From assembly GCA_003483885.1 (NCBI GenBank), contig DMXI01000405.1, positions 1 through 16,667 on the forward strand: a stretch of 16,667 nt of DNA, given 5' to 3'. Shown in pieces: positions 14,961-16,667 of the stretch. The DNA is from Microscillaceae bacterium (GTDB taxonomy: Bacteria; Bacteroidota; Bacteroidia; Cytophagales; Microscillaceae). A program made the position numbers and the translations under genes. The first letter of the stretch is position 1. Each line of letters starts with the position of its first letter. A model generated the notes under the pieces. That model did not search any database. It had not been told where the DNA came from and was given only the letters and a program-made list of their open reading frames with translations.

Positions 14961-15452
14961 CTATTTTACCGCTATGCAAGAAATCTCCACATTCACGTCT
15001 TTGGGCAGGCGGCTCACTTCTACAGTTTCTCTGGCAGGGAATTGATCTGTAAAATAACTGCCATACACTGTATTGATCTTAGCAAAATTGTTCATATCCT
15101 TTACAAATATCGAACACTTCACAATGTTAGAATAATCCATTCCAGCTTCTTGTAAGATAGCCCCCATACTCTTCATCACAAAGTGAGTTTCGTCTTCTAT
15201 ACTTGCCTCAATGGCCTTGCCATCTACAATAGCTGCCTGGCCTGATACATACAATGTTCCATTGACCAATATCCCGTGATTGTAAGGGCCTACAGGAGCC
15301 GCCGCTCCTTTCGCAGTAATAACCGTTTTAGACATCTTTTCGTTTTTTGAATTTTGTAAATTTTCACAAGATACCAGCAAAAAGCAACCTAACCCCCAAA
15401 TAATCAGGGCTTTAAAATAACTTGAAACGAAGATTTTTTTTGAATGAATCAT
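14961..15452 (-). CDS. RidA-family protein with lipoprotein signal
   Basis: Predicted 163-aa protein. Residues about 40-163 are a complete RidA: SKTVITAKGAAAPVGPYNHG, LYVSGQ, then FPARETVEVSRLPKDVNVEIS with the conserved carboxylate-binding Arg, and the normal length near 125 aa. Canonical RidA hydrolyses enamine/imine intermediates from PLP enzymes. Here the frame continues upstream into a lipoprotein-like signal: MIHSKKIF, a hydrophobic core and LLVSC with Cys29, then an Asn/Lys/Ser linker. This would place the enzyme in the envelope, which is unusual. The alternative is translation from the internal ATG at 15335, giving a normal cytoplasmic RidA; CGAAAAG lies just upstream. Because the signal-like region has all the expected parts, the longer form is given. 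It is 63 nt downstream of L-threonine dehydrogenase on the same strand, a possible operon. Confidence 0.75.
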   Translation of the reverse strand: MIHSKKIFVSSYFKALIIWGLGCFLLVSCENLQNSKNEKMSKTVITAKGAAAPVGPYNHGILVNGTLYVSGQAAIVDGKAIEASIEDETHFVMKSMGAILQEAGMDYSNIVKCSIFVKDMNNFAKINTVYGSYFTDQFPARETVEVSRLPKDVNVEISCIAVK

Positions 15453-15515
15453 CATTTGAGCAAGGGTTATCAAGGTATAATTAGCAACAAGTTGCTCTTT
15501 ACTGGGAAAAAGTAT

Positions 15516-16478
15516 TTACGCCAAAACTACTTTTTTTTTAAGATTAACCAACATATCCTTGGTCATAGTTTGCAAATTGTATTGATGTTGCCATCCCCAA
15601 TCGGCCCGGGCTTCGGCATCGTTGATGCTATCGGGCCAGGAATCGGCAATTTGTTGACGTCCATCTGGCTTATAAGTAATGGTAAATTCGGGAATGTGGG
15701 TTTGAATGGCTTTGGTGATTTCTTTGGGAGAAAAGCTGATTGCGGCCAGGTTATATCCTGTGCGCGTTTTGATTTGTGCTGCGGGAGCGTGCATCAAATC
15801 CAAAGTACCTTTTACCGCATCGGGCATATACATCATAGGCAGGTAGGTATCTTCTGACAAGAAACATTCATACGTGCCTTGCTCTATGGCTTTATAATAA
15901 ATATCTACTGCATAGTCGGTAGTGCCTCCACCTGGCAACGCGTTGTGGCTAATCAACCCAGGATAACGCAAACAACGGGCATCTACTCCAAACTTTTGGA
16001 AATAATAGCTACACCAGTGCTCACCTGCTTGCTTGCTAATTCCATAGATGGTGGTAGGGTTGATAATGGTTTGTTGAGGGGTGTTTTGCTTGGGGGTATC
16101 AAAACCGAAAACTCCAATAGAGCTTGGAAAATATACTTTGTGTAGTTTTTTCTCTCTGGCTATTTCCAGTACATTTAGCAAACTCTCCATGTTGAGCTTC
16201 CAGGCAAACAATGGGTTTTGTTCACCTTTGGCCGACAACATTGCCGCTAAATGATATATCTGGGTAATTTGGTAACGATCTACTAATTCGGCCATTCGCT
16301 GGCCATCCAATGCGTTGAGTTCTTCAAAAATTCCTTGTTGTTTAAAGCTTTCGTCGGCACAATGAATATCAGTGGCTACTACGTGCTTTTCACCATACAT
16401 ATTTCTTAGCGCAACCGTCAACTCAGTTCCTAACTGCCCACAAGCACCAATGATCAATACATTTTCTTGTTTAGTCAT
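15516..16478 (-). CDS. tdh: L-threonine 3-dehydrogenase, SDR type
   Basis: Predicted 320-aa cytoplasmic NAD-dependent enzyme of the extended SDR (UDP-galactose-4-epimerase-like) family, oxidising L-threonine to 2-amino-3-oxobutanoate. The nucleotide-binding motif GACGQLG is at 11-17, Asp37 ends the second beta strand (VVATDI), the catalytic Ser119/Ser120 lie in FPSSIGVFG, and Tyr145/Lys149 in YGISK. The segment RYPGLISHNALPGGGTTDYAVDIY and the later YLPMMYMPDA are hallmarks of the bacterial SDR-type TDH rather than a sugar epimerase. Length fits the family (about 315-320 aa). The ATG at 16478 is the only sensible start before the Rossmann strand. A RidA-family gene follows 63 nt downstream. 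The upstream 189 nt to the window edge hold no feature that I can support. Confidence 0.92.
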   Translation of the reverse strand: MTKQENVLIIGACGQLGTELTVALRNMYGEKHVVATDIHCADESFKQQGIFEELNALDGQRMAELVDRYQITQIYHLAAMLSAKGEQNPLFAWKLNMESLLNVLEIAREKKLHKVYFPSSIGVFGFDTPKQNTPQQTIINPTTIYGISKQAGEHWCSYYFQKFGVDARCLRYPGLISHNALPGGGTTDYAVDIYYKAIEQGTYECFLSEDTYLPMMYMPDAVKGTLDLMHAPAAQIKTRTGYNLAAISFSPKEITKAIQTHIPEFTITYKPDGRQQIADSWPDSINDAEARADWGWQHQYNLQTMTKDMLVNLKKKVVLA

Positions 16479-16667
16479 AAATATTACCAGGTATTAAAAA
16501 ATATTTTTAGATGTATCCTTCGGAAGCATTGCCTAAGAAAAATTCTCAAAAAAGGCCTTCCGTCTCATAACCCTTCTGGATATTTTGAGGAGGTAATACT
16601 CTTTATCCGAAGCGCGATTTTAGAGGAATTTGGCATTCCCTATATATTTCACATAACCATAGTTATT

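Noticed and set aside
15444..16145. Plus-strand open frames opposite threonine dehydrogenase
   Set aside because: They are shadows of a well-supported gene on the other strand.

Overview
The window looks like chromosomal DNA from a free-living member of the Bacteroidota, probably an aquatic member of the Cytophagales (inference). The reasons are an AT-rich base composition, the near absence of Shine-Dalgarno sites, an NxTTTG-type promoter element ahead of several genes, lipoproteins and signal peptides ending in FAQ, a membrane-bound AraC regulator, Crp/Fnr regulators, and the short-chain type of L-threonine dehydrogenase. A related genus such as Microscilla would fit, but the species cannot be fixed from sequence reading alone.

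Layout. 1-3230 (+ strand): an AhpD-like CxxC peroxidase-related protein, an NmrA-like NAD(P)-binding protein with a very clear terminator, a 500-bp gap holding a probable repeat remnant, a DUF3592 membrane protein with its own terminator, and a RidA-family protein. 3230-4370: a block of short structured repeats, then a convergent (- strand) periplasmic-binding-protein-like fold (Ca3427 type) with no signal peptide. 4370-7450: a gap with a hairpin repeat, then a two-gene unit, a 714-aa protein and a 126-aa protein ending in a strong terminator. Both resemble uncharacterised phage-encoded proteins, yet no phage structural gene lies nearby. 7498-9210: a tightly packed three-gene operon of a lipoprotein, an acyl-carrier-protein-like protein whose two ACP halves sit at opposite ends, and a Crp/Fnr regulator. 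9290-9778: a small protein of unknown function with its own promoter-like site. 9921-12855: a 7-TM AraC-type regulator, a lipoprotein alpha/beta hydrolase and an outer-membrane barrel-like protein; the last two are almost certainly one transcript. 12856-13180: a gap with a 12-bp perfect inverted repeat and a second copy of the repeat seen near 3.4 kb. 13181-14038: an exported protein with an Ig-like C-terminal domain. 14188-16478 (- strand): a two-TM membrane protein, a RidA-family protein that appears to be a lipoprotein, and L-threonine 3-dehydrogenase upstream of it.

The most unusual items are the orphan phage-like gene pair (4847-7384), the permuted ACP-like protein without a phosphopantetheine serine (8058-8639), and the lipid-anchored RidA next to threonine dehydrogenase. 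Most other genes are ordinary Bacteroidota accessory genes. No tRNA, rRNA, CRISPR array, transposase or integrase was seen.
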